NCBI GenBank assembly: GCA_959600045.1
Contig: CAUGKJ010000013.1
Span: forward strand, 1 to 12,765
Origin: an uncultured Haemophilus sp.
GTDB lineage: Bacteria; Pseudomonadota; Gammaproteobacteria; Enterobacterales; Pasteurellaceae
Reading direction: 5' to 3'
DNA length: 12,765 nucleotides
The stretch's first letter is position 1. Each line of letters opens with the position of its first letter. This document shows positions 7,558 to 12,765 of the stretch, one piece after another. The translations under genes and the position numbers were made by a program. The notes under the pieces are model-generated. The model was not told the DNA's origin and did no database searches. It saw only the letters and a list, made by a program, of their open reading frames with translations.

Positions 7558-7566
7558 AAGTGCGGT
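7558..7566 (+). repeat. Haemophilus-type DNA uptake signal (USS)
   Basis: Perfect AAGTGCGGT core followed by two A/T tracts (TAAATTTT and AATTTTTA) at the spacing of the extended Haemophilus signal. It lies directly after the DUS-containing terminator. Confidence 0.92.
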
Positions 7567-7648
7567 TAAATTTTACTTAATTTTTACTTTATTTACAGTT
7601 TATTATCTTTATATTTAGGCGTATGATGGCAATTAGTTTTACATACCC

Positions 7649-7664
7649 CCTAAATTTATTTAGG
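7649..7664. repeat. Short palindrome upstream of the rhodanese gene
   Basis: CCTAAA-TTTA-TTTAGG is a perfect 6-bp inverted repeat about 35 bases before the start codon. It could be an operator or a leader hairpin; no known regulator site is recognised. Confidence 0.35.
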
Positions 7665-7697
7665 TAAATATATTATTTCAATTTAATAGGAGATTGA

Positions 7698-8069
7698 ATG
7701 ATGAAAAAATTATTCACAGTAGTACTTTCTGCGGCTGCGATTGCTGTACCTTTTTTTGCTTCCGCGAATACTGCGCCACAAACAGAACAAAGTGCAGTAC
7801 AACCGGAAAAAGCAAAAGGCGTTTGGATTGATGTACGTTCAGCCGAGGAATTTAACTCTGGCCATTTGCAATATGCAGTGAATATTCCACACGATAAAAT
7901 CATTGAAGGTGTTAAGGCACTTGGATCAGCTAAAGATGAACCAATTAACCTTTATTGCCGTAGCGGTCGCCGTGCCGAAGCCGCACTCACTGAGTTGAAA
8001 AATGCAGGCTATACCAATGTAACCAACCATGGCGGTTATGAAGATTTGGTAAAAAAAGGTTTAAAATAA
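7698..8069 (+). CDS. Periplasmic rhodanese-domain protein (PspE-like sulfurtransferase)
   Basis: A 123-residue exported single-domain rhodanese. The signal peptide (MMKKLFTVVLSAAAIAVPFF) ends with an ASA cleavage site near residue 23. A short Gln/Pro-rich stretch follows, then the rhodanese fold. Features are VWIDVRSAEEFNSGHLQYA with the conserved Asp and Arg (about 42-60), NIPHDKI, and the active-site loop YCRSGRRA with the persulfide-carrying cysteine C87, then GYTNVTNHGGYEDL. PspE of E. coli (104 residues) has the same architecture and transfers sulfur from thiosulfate to thiol acceptors such as cyanide in vitro. AGGAG lies five bases before the first of two adjacent ATGs, so either could start translation. 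It is a monocistronic unit between two terminators. The phage-shock operon genes are not present nearby, so the symbol is left open. Confidence 0.88.
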   Translation: MMKKLFTVVLSAAAIAVPFFASANTAPQTEQSAVQPEKAKGVWIDVRSAEEFNSGHLQYAVNIPHDKIIEGVKALGSAKDEPINLYCRSGRRAEAALTELKNAGYTNVTNHGGYEDLVKKGLK

Positions 8070-8088
8070 ACAACGTATCATTTAACGT

Positions 8089-8125
8089 AAAAATCCCCTA
8101 GATTAAGCATTTAGGGGATTTTTAT
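8089..8125 (+). terminator. Terminator of the rhodanese gene
   Basis: A perfect 12-bp stem (AAAAATCCCCTA at 8089-8100, TAGGGGATTTTT at 8112-8123) with an 11-base loop and a T-tract. It is nearly symmetric, so it may also stop transcripts arriving from the opposite strand. Confidence 0.92.
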
Positions 8126-8129
8126 TCTA

Positions 8130-8138
8130 AAGTGCGGT
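8130..8138 (+). repeat. Haemophilus-type DNA uptake signal (USS)
   Basis: Perfect AAGTGCGGT core followed by CAAATTTT, in the convergent region between the rhodanese and Tli4-like genes. Confidence 0.92.
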
Positions 8139-8178
8139 CAAATTTTCCAGTATTTTTGCAAATGCTCTTCAAAAAGTT

Positions 8179-8188
8179 GACCGCTTGT
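8179..8188 (-). repeat. Actinobacillus-type (Apl) uptake signal core
   Basis: On the minus strand this reads ACAAGCGGTC, the core of the alternative Pasteurellaceae uptake signal used by the A. pleuropneumoniae group. It sits inverted about 40 bases from a Haemophilus-type core, sharing GCGGTCAA with it. Confidence 0.5.
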
Positions 8189-8222
8189 ATTTTTACTTTA
8201 ATTTAACTGTAGTAGTCGTTGT

Positions 8223-9296
8223 TTAAAGTCGTTTTTTCAATGTCGGCAATATTGCATCCCAAGCGGTTAAAGCCTCTTTCTCACTGAGTGGCGACCCCTT
8301 GGTATTTTTCTTATTAGTACCGAAAGTCATCTTAAATCTCACACTGCCATCATCTTTTTCCCAGATAAATAGATATCGATTTCCCTGCCACTTAACCAGT
8401 TTTTCACTGCCGACCATATCATTGATGTTGCGCTTTCCTTTGCGTATGGTGCTGTATTTCGCCCACGAGAGGAGTTTATCCAAAGCATTATCTTTAGCGA
8501 AAAGGTCTCGCTCTAATAGTGGTTTATCATCTTCCTCCAAAGATCCCCTCGTCGTTAGCTCGGCATAAACGTCTTGATAGTCTTTGATTTTGATGCCCGC
8601 ACTGCCAAAAAACGGCTCAGTTCCCTTATCGGCAATAAACCCTTCTGTTAAACAGACCCCCTGTTGCTGTGGCATTTCAGTATCTTTACGATCTCTCAGC
8701 TTGTCGAAAAAATCATTCCGCATATGCCCAATAGCTTCGTCAACTTTACTTTTTTCCAGTTGCTTAAGGTTTGGGGGAGCTTTGCCATTAACAGGCATAA
8801 TGCTTGAAAGGGTTTTAATGGAATAGGCATCATTCTTGCCTAACTTGAAATAGAAATAGACATAATAGATCATGCCTTTTAGGTGCTTTGACACTGAGTG
8901 TTCCCATGAACCAGGAGCCTGTGTGATCATCGCTATCACTTTATTAGGAATAACCGTGCGGTTTTCTATAAAACTCTCGTTTCCGTTATATCCTTTTTCT
9001 TTAACCTTTAATACGGATTCTACTTCCAGATTCCAATAATCTGGTCGCACTTTTATCTGCCAATTATTATATCTAAGCCAGCCCGTCCCACTTATACGGT
9101 TGGCAGGTAAATTAATTTGGTAACGCCCGCTACAAAATGGCTGTTCAGTCCAATACGTTGCCGCATTTTGAGCATAATTGCTCGCTGTATTTTCAACTGT
9201 TGAGTGGGTTTGGGCGTGTTGACTACAAGAAGACAACATAACACTAGTTAAAACAGTGCTATAAAACATCAATTTAGAAATTTTCATCTTCGGCAT
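8223..9296 (-). CDS. Tli4-like lipoprotein, putative T6SS phospholipase immunity protein
   Basis: A 357-residue predicted lipoprotein. The signal sequence MPKMKISKLMFYSTVLTSVM ends in the lipobox LSSC, lipidated at C24. The mature part begins with a Ser/Thr/Asn-rich spacer, then CSGRYQINLPANRISG (about 55-70), which resembles the N-terminal signature of the Tli4 family (Cys-x-Gly-Arg-Tyr-x-Ile-x-Leu-Pro). A second block, QQGVCLTEGFIAD, and a strand-rich C terminus ending with WDAILPTLKKRL fit the C-terminal Tli4 domain. Tli4 proteins are periplasmic immunity proteins that block type VI secretion lipase effectors of the Tle4 kind. No effector, VgrG or other T6SS gene is visible here, so it may be an orphan immunity gene or have another role. 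The start has AAGGAAGAG upstream; a Met four codons in is an alternative. Confidence 0.6.
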   Translation of the reverse strand: MPKMKISKLMFYSTVLTSVMLSSCSQHAQTHSTVENTASNYAQNAATYWTEQPFCSGRYQINLPANRISGTGWLRYNNWQIKVRPDYWNLEVESVLKVKEKGYNGNESFIENRTVIPNKVIAMITQAPGSWEHSVSKHLKGMIYYVYFYFKLGKNDAYSIKTLSSIMPVNGKAPPNLKQLEKSKVDEAIGHMRNDFFDKLRDRKDTEMPQQQGVCLTEGFIADKGTEPFFGSAGIKIKDYQDVYAELTTRGSLEEDDKPLLERDLFAKDNALDKLLSWAKYSTIRKGKRNINDMVGSEKLVKWQGNRYLFIWEKDDGSVRFKMTFGTNKKNTKGSPLSEKEALTAWDAILPTLKKRL

Positions 9297-9388
9297 GTGA
9301 TCTCTTCCTTACTGTAAATTTGAGAATGCTAAATAACATGGAAATTCTGCTAATACTTTTCTTTCCATATTGATCTTAATAGATAAGT

Positions 9389-9414
9389 TTACACGCTTTA
9401 AGTGCAAAGTGTAA
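9389..9414. repeat. Imperfect hairpin upstream of the Tli4-like gene
   Basis: TTACA-(CG)-CTTT, a 6-base loop, then AAAG-TGTAA forms a 9-bp stem with a two-base bulge. It lies about 95-115 bases before the Tli4-like gene, in its probable promoter region. It may be a regulator site or a structural remnant. Confidence 0.25.
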
Positions 9415-9469
9415 CCTCACACTGTTTAGAGGGGTGTTGAGTTAATTAAGAGGGGATTTTAGAGAGAAT

Positions 9470-9502
9470 AAAAGGCCTTTTGACATTTCAAAAGACCTTT
9501 TT
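9470..9502 (-). terminator. Terminator of the formate/nitrite channel gene
   Basis: Arms around TTTTGACATTTCAAAA pair over 14 bp. On the minus strand the one non-Watson-Crick position is a G-U pair, and the stem is followed by TTTTATTCTC, so it works best for the minus-strand gene ending at 9533. Confidence 0.85.
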
Positions 9503-9532
9503 CACGCCAAAGTGCAGTCAAATTTTCGTTTA

Positions 9533-10327
9533 CTAAATACAATAATCTTCTTTTAATAAGTGACGATAGGCATAAAGATAAGATGCACCGACAAATGCTG
9601 CACCACCAGTAACATTGCCTAAAAAGACAGGAATCATATTGAAGAAGAATTGGCTCCAAGTCACATTAGCACCAGCAAAAATCCCGGCAGGAATAATAAA
9701 CATATTGGCGACAAAGTGTTGTAATCCGATAAGCACAAAAATCATCACTGGGAACCATATGGCGAGGATGCGACCAGAGGTTTGTTTGGCGCCAAAATAG
9801 AACCAAATCCCCATGCAGACCATCCAGTTACAGGCAATGGCAGAAACAAAGGCGCGACCAAAATCCATTTGCACTTTAGCCTCGGCGATAGCAATGGTTT
9901 TAGCAGAGGCTGCACCTTCTGATAAACCGACATAATGCCCTAAGAAATATGCCATAAACAGCGCACCGAGCAGGTTGCCCAAACTTACTACAATCCAGTT
10001 ACGAAATAATTTTTTAAGGCTTACTCGTTTTGTTAAACGGCCTAATGCCATCATCATCATGTTTCCCGTGGCCAATTCACCACCACCGATTAGAATACAA
10101 ATCAAACAAATAGGAAACACGGCTGCACCAAGTAATGTTGATAGTCCACTCCACTCTGGAGGAATACCGCTCACGACTTTTAAATAGGCCATGTAACCAA
10201 AACTCACATAGCCACCACCTAAAAAACTTAAAATAGCCAGTGTTTTTAAGTGTCCTTGCGACTTAGCATAACTTTTATCAATAACATCTTGTAAGATTTC
10301 GTGGGGATAAAGATCGCGATGCTGCAT
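9533..10327 (-). CDS. Formate/nitrite channel family protein (FocA/NirC type)
   Basis: A 264-residue inner-membrane protein with six helices, of the pentameric formate/nitrite transporter family. Visible family motifs are the first-helix glycine motif FLGGGYVSFGYMAY (about 35-48), GGGELATGNMMMMA (about 81-94, the broken second helix that lines the pore), SLGNLLGALFMAY, ACNWMVCMGIWFYF (about 165-178), and GLQHFVANMF with the central pore histidine at H204, then FLGNVTGGAAF. E. coli FocA (285) and NirC (268) have the same plan; sequence alone does not settle formate versus nitrite. No pfl or nir genes flank it. The start MQHRDLYPHEIL is chosen because AGAGG lies seven bases upstream; an upstream in-frame Met would add 14 poorly conserved residues. 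Confidence 0.9.
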   Translation of the reverse strand: MQHRDLYPHEILQDVIDKSYAKSQGHLKTLAILSFLGGGYVSFGYMAYLKVVSGIPPEWSGLSTLLGAAVFPICLICILIGGGELATGNMMMMALGRLTKRVSLKKLFRNWIVVSLGNLLGALFMAYFLGHYVGLSEGAASAKTIAIAEAKVQMDFGRAFVSAIACNWMVCMGIWFYFGAKQTSGRILAIWFPVMIFVLIGLQHFVANMFIIPAGIFAGANVTWSQFFFNMIPVFLGNVTGGAAFVGASYLYAYRHLLKEDYCI

Positions 10328-10445
10328 AGTTGTACCTCTAGTGAAAATAAGACGGTAAAAATGTAGCAAACCACATAGAAAAACCGAAAGAATTGTTAAG
10401 TATATATATTGATTTTTAGTTATAACGAAATTGAATAATAATCCG

Positions 10446-10473
10446 AACCTAAAATTAGGTGCCTAGGTTTTTT
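10446..10473 (+). terminator. Orphan terminator-like hairpin
   Basis: AACCTA and TAGGTT pair around a 12-base interval and run into TTTTTT on the plus strand. An overlapping alternative stem, ACCTA-AAAT-TAGGT, is also possible. No plus-strand coding gene ends upstream, so it could end a small RNA or an antisense transcript. Confidence 0.35.
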
Positions 10474-10618
10474 CTGGAGGGGCAAAGAGCGGTCAAATTT
10501 TTAGAAGTTTTTTGTAAATTCTCTTCAATTGTTCTTTTATATAAGCTTAATTTTAATTGTTTCCTTTTAGTAAAATATCCTTCAATTAAAGTCATCTTTA
10601 TCTCTTATCTTCGAACCA

Positions 10619-10624
10619 TATAAT
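10619..10624 (+). promoter_or_regulatory. Predicted -10 element of the pirin gene
   Basis: A perfect TATAAT about 50 bases before the start codon. No good -35 is visible 16-18 bases upstream, which suggests dependence on an activator. Confidence 0.5.
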
Positions 10625-10636
10625 ACTCGCATTGAC

Positions 10637-10651
10637 AGAACGATAGGTTCT
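10637..10651 (+). promoter_or_regulatory. Candidate operator of the pirin gene
   Basis: AGAAC-GATAG-GTTCT is a perfect 5-bp inverted repeat lying just downstream of the TATAAT, about where a repressor would overlap the transcription start. The regulator is not known. Confidence 0.35.
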
Positions 10652-10674
10652 ACAAATTAACAAAGGAGTTTTAT

Positions 10675-11556
10675 ATGAAAAAAGTTGCAAATGTTTTTAC
10701 CGCCCCAGCAAAATATTGGGTAGGAAATGGCTTTCATGTCGCCTCGATGTTTAGTTATAACGATAAAGATAAAAATCTCGATCCATTTCTTTTAATGGAT
10801 TACAACGAACCCAAATTTTTCCAAGGTGGTCGTCGCGATGATTCTGAATTTGCTTTACGTGGTGTCGGTGAACATCCGCACCGAGGTTTTGAAACGGTGA
10901 CTATTGCTTATCAAGGTGAAGTATCACATCGGGATTCACATGGCGGTGGTGGTACTATTGGTATGGGTGATGTTCAGTGGATGACAGCCGGTTCTGGCGT
11001 GATGCATGAGGAAATGCACTCTGAAAAATTTGCTAAAGAAGGCGGTTTGTTCGAGATGGTACAGCTTTGGGTTAATTTGCCGGCAAAAGATAAAATGACA
11101 ACGCCAAAATATCAAGCGATTAAAGCTGAAAATATTCCAGTCGTGGCATTACCGAATAATGCAGGTTCAGTCAGAGTTATCGCTGGTGAATTGCTCAATG
11201 TGAAAGGCCCTGCGGATACATTTAGCTCAATTAATATGTGGGATACGACAATGAATGCGAATGCTGCCTATATGTTCAGCGTGCCAGCAAGTCATAATGT
11301 GATTATCCTTGTATTAGATGGCACGATCCAAGTTAGTGGCAAGGCGATTGCTCGACGCGGTGAATTGGTTACCTTTGAGCGTGGTGCTGCAGATGTTTTG
11401 ATTGAATCCAATAATACAGCAAAATTATTGATTCTTACTGGGGAACCTCTCAATGAGCCTGTTGTAGGATATGGCCCATTTGTTATGAATAGTCGAGAAG
11501 AAATCCTTCAAGCTATTCACGATGTACAATCAGGTAAATTTGGAAATTTAGCCTAA
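10675..11556 (+). CDS. Pirin family protein (bicupin, possible quercetinase)
   Basis: A 293-residue cytosolic bicupin. The N-terminal cupin carries the pirin metal site: H67 and H69 in GEHPHRGFETVT, and H111 and E113 in GSGVMHEEMHSE, corresponding to the three His and one Glu that hold iron in human pirin. GEVSHRDSHGGGGTIGMGDV lies between. The C-terminal cupin (about 165-280) includes FSVPASHNVIILVLDG and ends with PVVGYGPFVMNSREEI, a well-known pirin tail. Some bacterial pirins cleave quercetin in vitro and others modulate metabolic enzymes; the natural role is open. AAGGAG lies shortly before the ATG. It is a single-gene unit with its own promoter and terminator. Confidence 0.93.
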   Translation: MKKVANVFTAPAKYWVGNGFHVASMFSYNDKDKNLDPFLLMDYNEPKFFQGGRRDDSEFALRGVGEHPHRGFETVTIAYQGEVSHRDSHGGGGTIGMGDVQWMTAGSGVMHEEMHSEKFAKEGGLFEMVQLWVNLPAKDKMTTPKYQAIKAENIPVVALPNNAGSVRVIAGELLNVKGPADTFSSINMWDTTMNANAAYMFSVPASHNVIILVLDGTIQVSGKAIARRGELVTFERGAADVLIESNNTAKLLILTGEPLNEPVVGYGPFVMNSREEILQAIHDVQSGKFGNLA

Positions 11557-11559
11557 AAC

Positions 11560-11583
11560 AAAGCCACTCGAAAGAGTGGCTTT
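11560..11583 (+). terminator. Terminator hairpin after the pirin gene
   Basis: A perfect 10-bp stem AAAGCCACTC / GAGTGGCTTT closed by a GAAA tetraloop, immediately after the stop codon. The T-tract is short (TTTGACATTT), but stem strength and position support termination. Confidence 0.88.
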
Positions 11584-11711
11584 GACATTTATAAATGATG
11601 TTTTATCACTTTCATTTAGAACGGTTGTTTCTATTTTATAGTAAAATGTAAACCATAAAGTTATTTAAAATCAAATAATTAGGCTATTTTTGTTCGCTTT
11701 TTAATCAGGGC

Positions 11712-11763
11712 TGTGTAAAAATAAAGTATGAAAAGATTAGATTTCATACTTTATTTTTACACA
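11712..11763. repeat. Perfect 22-bp inverted repeat with an 8-base loop
   Basis: Arms 11712-11733 (starting TGTGTAAAAATAAAG) and 11742-11763 (ending TATTTTTACACA) are exact reverse complements. The stem is AT-rich and has no GC clamp, unlike the other terminators here. Candidates are a small non-autonomous element, two abutting insertion-sequence ends, or an unusual bidirectional terminator. Confidence 0.7.
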
Positions 11764-11772
11764 ATATGCTTG

Positions 11773-12003
11773 CTATGAGATACCAAATTGACAATGTTTA
11801 TCTATAAAATCCTTGAAAGAAGGAAAAGCTGGTAGATTATAGTAGAAATTATCACGTTCAACTCTATAAGAGGCATTGCTAAATTTGAGTATGCTGTTTT
11901 TTACGCTTATTGATTATAGTAGTTTAATCTGTTTTATTCCACTTCCATCCCTTTTCCTAATATCTTTTAATTTCGATAACTCATCCACCAATCTTGATAC
12001 CCT
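11773..12003 (-). pseudogene. Decayed minus-strand reading frame of unknown origin
   Basis: In one minus-strand frame, 29 codons (12003-11917; core KLKDIRKRDGSGIKQIKLL) end at a TAA (11914-11916). In the same frame another 46 codons follow (including SYRVERDNFYYNLPAF and PSFKDFIDKHCQFGIS) and end at TAG (11773-11775). Both segments are polar, protein-like and lack a start codon. This could be the 3' remnant of an inserted gene, for example a transposase or a toxin-type gene, but I do not recognise it. A plus-strand hydrophobic frame overlaps and looks like its shadow. Confidence 0.3.
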
Positions 12004-12096
12004 CTATATACTTATTATTATAAAAACATTAAAAATGCTTGTTGAAAAATGTGTTAGTATACAAAAATCTATATTTTTATAAATGAGGGTAATTTA

Positions 12097-12765
12097 ATGT
12101 GGTCAGATACTGAATCTAAAGAAGACTATCTCAATTTTGGTGAAGTATCCCAAATTGTTACTGAAATATTAGAAACTGAAGCTATGCTACCAGTTTCAAT
12201 AGGTATTTTTGGTAATTGGGGCGCAGGTAAATCCTCTCTGTTAAATTTGATTGAGCAACAAATCAAACCTGATGAGTGGATTGTGATTAAATTTGATGCT
12301 TGGCTTTATCAAGGATTTGATGATGCCAGAACAGCTCTTTTGGAAACTATTGCAAACCATTTGATTCAAGCTGCCAAAAATAAAGAAACCATCTTGCAAA
12401 AATCCAAAAATTTATTAGCTAGAATTGATGGTTTGCGTTTGGCTGGCTGGCTTGCAGAGGGGGCCGCTTTAGCCGCAGGTTTTCCAACTTTTGGTTTGGT
12501 TTCAAAAATATTTGGAACAGCTCAAAATGCTTTGGACGGTATTCAAGATGCAACAGAAAGTAAGCAAGTTGTAGAAACAGGAAAAGAAATTGTTGATTCA
12601 GGAAGAAAACTTATCGCTCCTCAAAAACAGCAAACTCCACCACAACAAATCGATGAGTTTAGAAAAGAATATGGTGAGATATTACAGGATTTAGGTAAAA
12701 AGTTAGTTATTGTGATTGATAACCTTGATCGCTGTCTACCTGCTAATGCTATTCAAACATTAGAG
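12097..12765 (+). CDS. KAP-family P-loop NTPase, QatA-like (partial, runs off the right edge)
   Basis: The first 223 codons of an open frame that continues past the window. It starts MWSDTESKEDYLNFGEVSQI and reaches a Walker A, GIFGNWGAGKSS (about residues 37-48). The stretch IKFDAWLYQGFDDAR follows, which is typical of KAP NTPases. Walker B, KLVIVIDNLDRCLP, lies near residue 204-217. The long insert between the Walker motifs contains a hydrophobic pair (LRLAGWLAEGAALAAGFPTF around 123-142), matching the membrane-helix insertion known in KAP proteins. The N terminus resembles QatA, the ATPase of the QatABCD anti-phage system, whose partners are QatB, a QueC-like QatC and a TatD-like QatD. These partners would lie outside the window. 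The start has GAGGG upstream. KAP membership is firm; the Qat assignment is an inference. Confidence 0.8.
   Translation, partial: MWSDTESKEDYLNFGEVSQIVTEILETEAMLPVSIGIFGNWGAGKSSLLNLIEQQIKPDEWIVIKFDAWLYQGFDDARTALLETIANHLIQAAKNKETILQKSKNLLARIDGLRLAGWLAEGAALAAGFPTFGLVSKIFGTAQNALDGIQDATESKQVVETGKEIVDSGRKLIAPQKQQTPPQQIDEFRKEYGEILQDLGKKLVIVIDNLDRCLPANAIQTLE

Larger units (their letters stand above)
10328..10674. other. Divergent intergenic region, formate/nitrite channel gene to pirin gene
   Basis: About 347 AT-rich bases with no credible gene. On the left it must hold the minus-strand promoter of the channel gene (a TATATATACTT stretch is a possible -10 region). In the middle is a terminator-like hairpin with no gene leading into it (10446-10473), and at 10485-10493 a one-mismatch uptake signal (AAGAGCGGT). 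On the right lie the pirin promoter and a small inverted repeat. Confidence 0.6.
11584..12096. other. AT-rich gene-poor stretch before the KAP NTPase gene
   Basis: About 510 bases, more AT-rich than the left part of the window, with no intact gene I can support. It holds a perfect 22-bp inverted repeat, a decayed-looking minus-strand reading frame, and near the right end the leader of the KAP gene. There a possible extended -10 (TGTTAGTAT, 12052-12060) precedes the gene. It may mark the junction between core chromosome and an inserted accessory region. Confidence 0.5.

Noticed and set aside
9315..9330. 16-base near repeat (15/16) shared with 11880-11895
   Set aside because: It is short and AT-rich, and such matches are expected by chance in a window this size.
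9510..9518. One-mismatch uptake signal AAGTGCAGT (similar ones near 418, 7790 and 10485)
   Set aside because: Not a perfect core. Probably a decayed or immature signal, so left out of the repeat list.
11876..12082. Plus-strand 68-codon hydrophobic frame before the KAP gene
   Set aside because: It is AT-rich, lacks a ribosome binding site, overlaps the KAP leader and mirrors a more protein-like minus-strand frame.
1..12765. tRNA, rRNA, CRISPR array, intact insertion sequence or prophage genes
   Set aside because: Looked for on both strands by eye. No repeat-spacer pattern, tRNA-like cloverleaf, rRNA segment or intact transposase or integrase was seen.

Overview
The window looks like chromosome from Haemophilus or a close relative in the Pasteurellaceae. 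Seven perfect 9-base cores of the Haemophilus-type DNA uptake signal (AAGTGCGGT, either strand) lie in 12.8 kb, several followed by the AT-rich tracts of the extended signal. Base composition is AT-rich, and the genes resemble those of gamma-proteobacteria. A complete mannose-type PTS argues for a species such as H. parainfluenzae rather than H. influenzae; that species guess is an inference.

Left part (1-3.9 kb, minus strand): an AhpD-like carboxymuconolactone decarboxylase family protein, a small unrecognised two-helix membrane protein, and the operon manX-manY-manZ encoding IIAB, IIC and IID of a mannose-family PTS permease. A good CRP site sits about 60 bases upstream of the predicted manX start point, and a strong hairpin terminator follows manZ. 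Centre (4.0-8.1 kb, plus strand): a YdcZ/DUF606 small transporter; a ydbH-ynbE pair encoding an AsmA-like inter-membrane lipid-transport bridge and its outer-membrane lipoprotein partner, ending in a terminator; then a periplasmic single-domain rhodanese of the PspE type with its own terminator. The usual third gene, ydbL, is not here.

Right part (8.2-12.8 kb): on the minus strand, a Tli4-like lipoprotein (putative immunity protein against a type VI secretion phospholipase) with no effector beside it, and a formate/nitrite channel family protein. On the plus strand, a pirin-family protein with a terminator, then a very AT-rich gene-poor stretch of about 510 bases holding a perfect 22-bp inverted repeat and what looks like a decayed reading frame. 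Finally comes the first 223 codons of a KAP-family P-loop NTPase that resembles QatA of the QatABCD anti-phage system and runs off the right edge. This right edge looks like the entrance to an accessory or defence region.

The most unexpected signal is a perfect 12-base match to a Neisseria-type DNA uptake sequence (AG-DUS, AGGCCGTCTGAA), forming one arm of the ynbE terminator, 30 bases from a perfect Haemophilus uptake signal.
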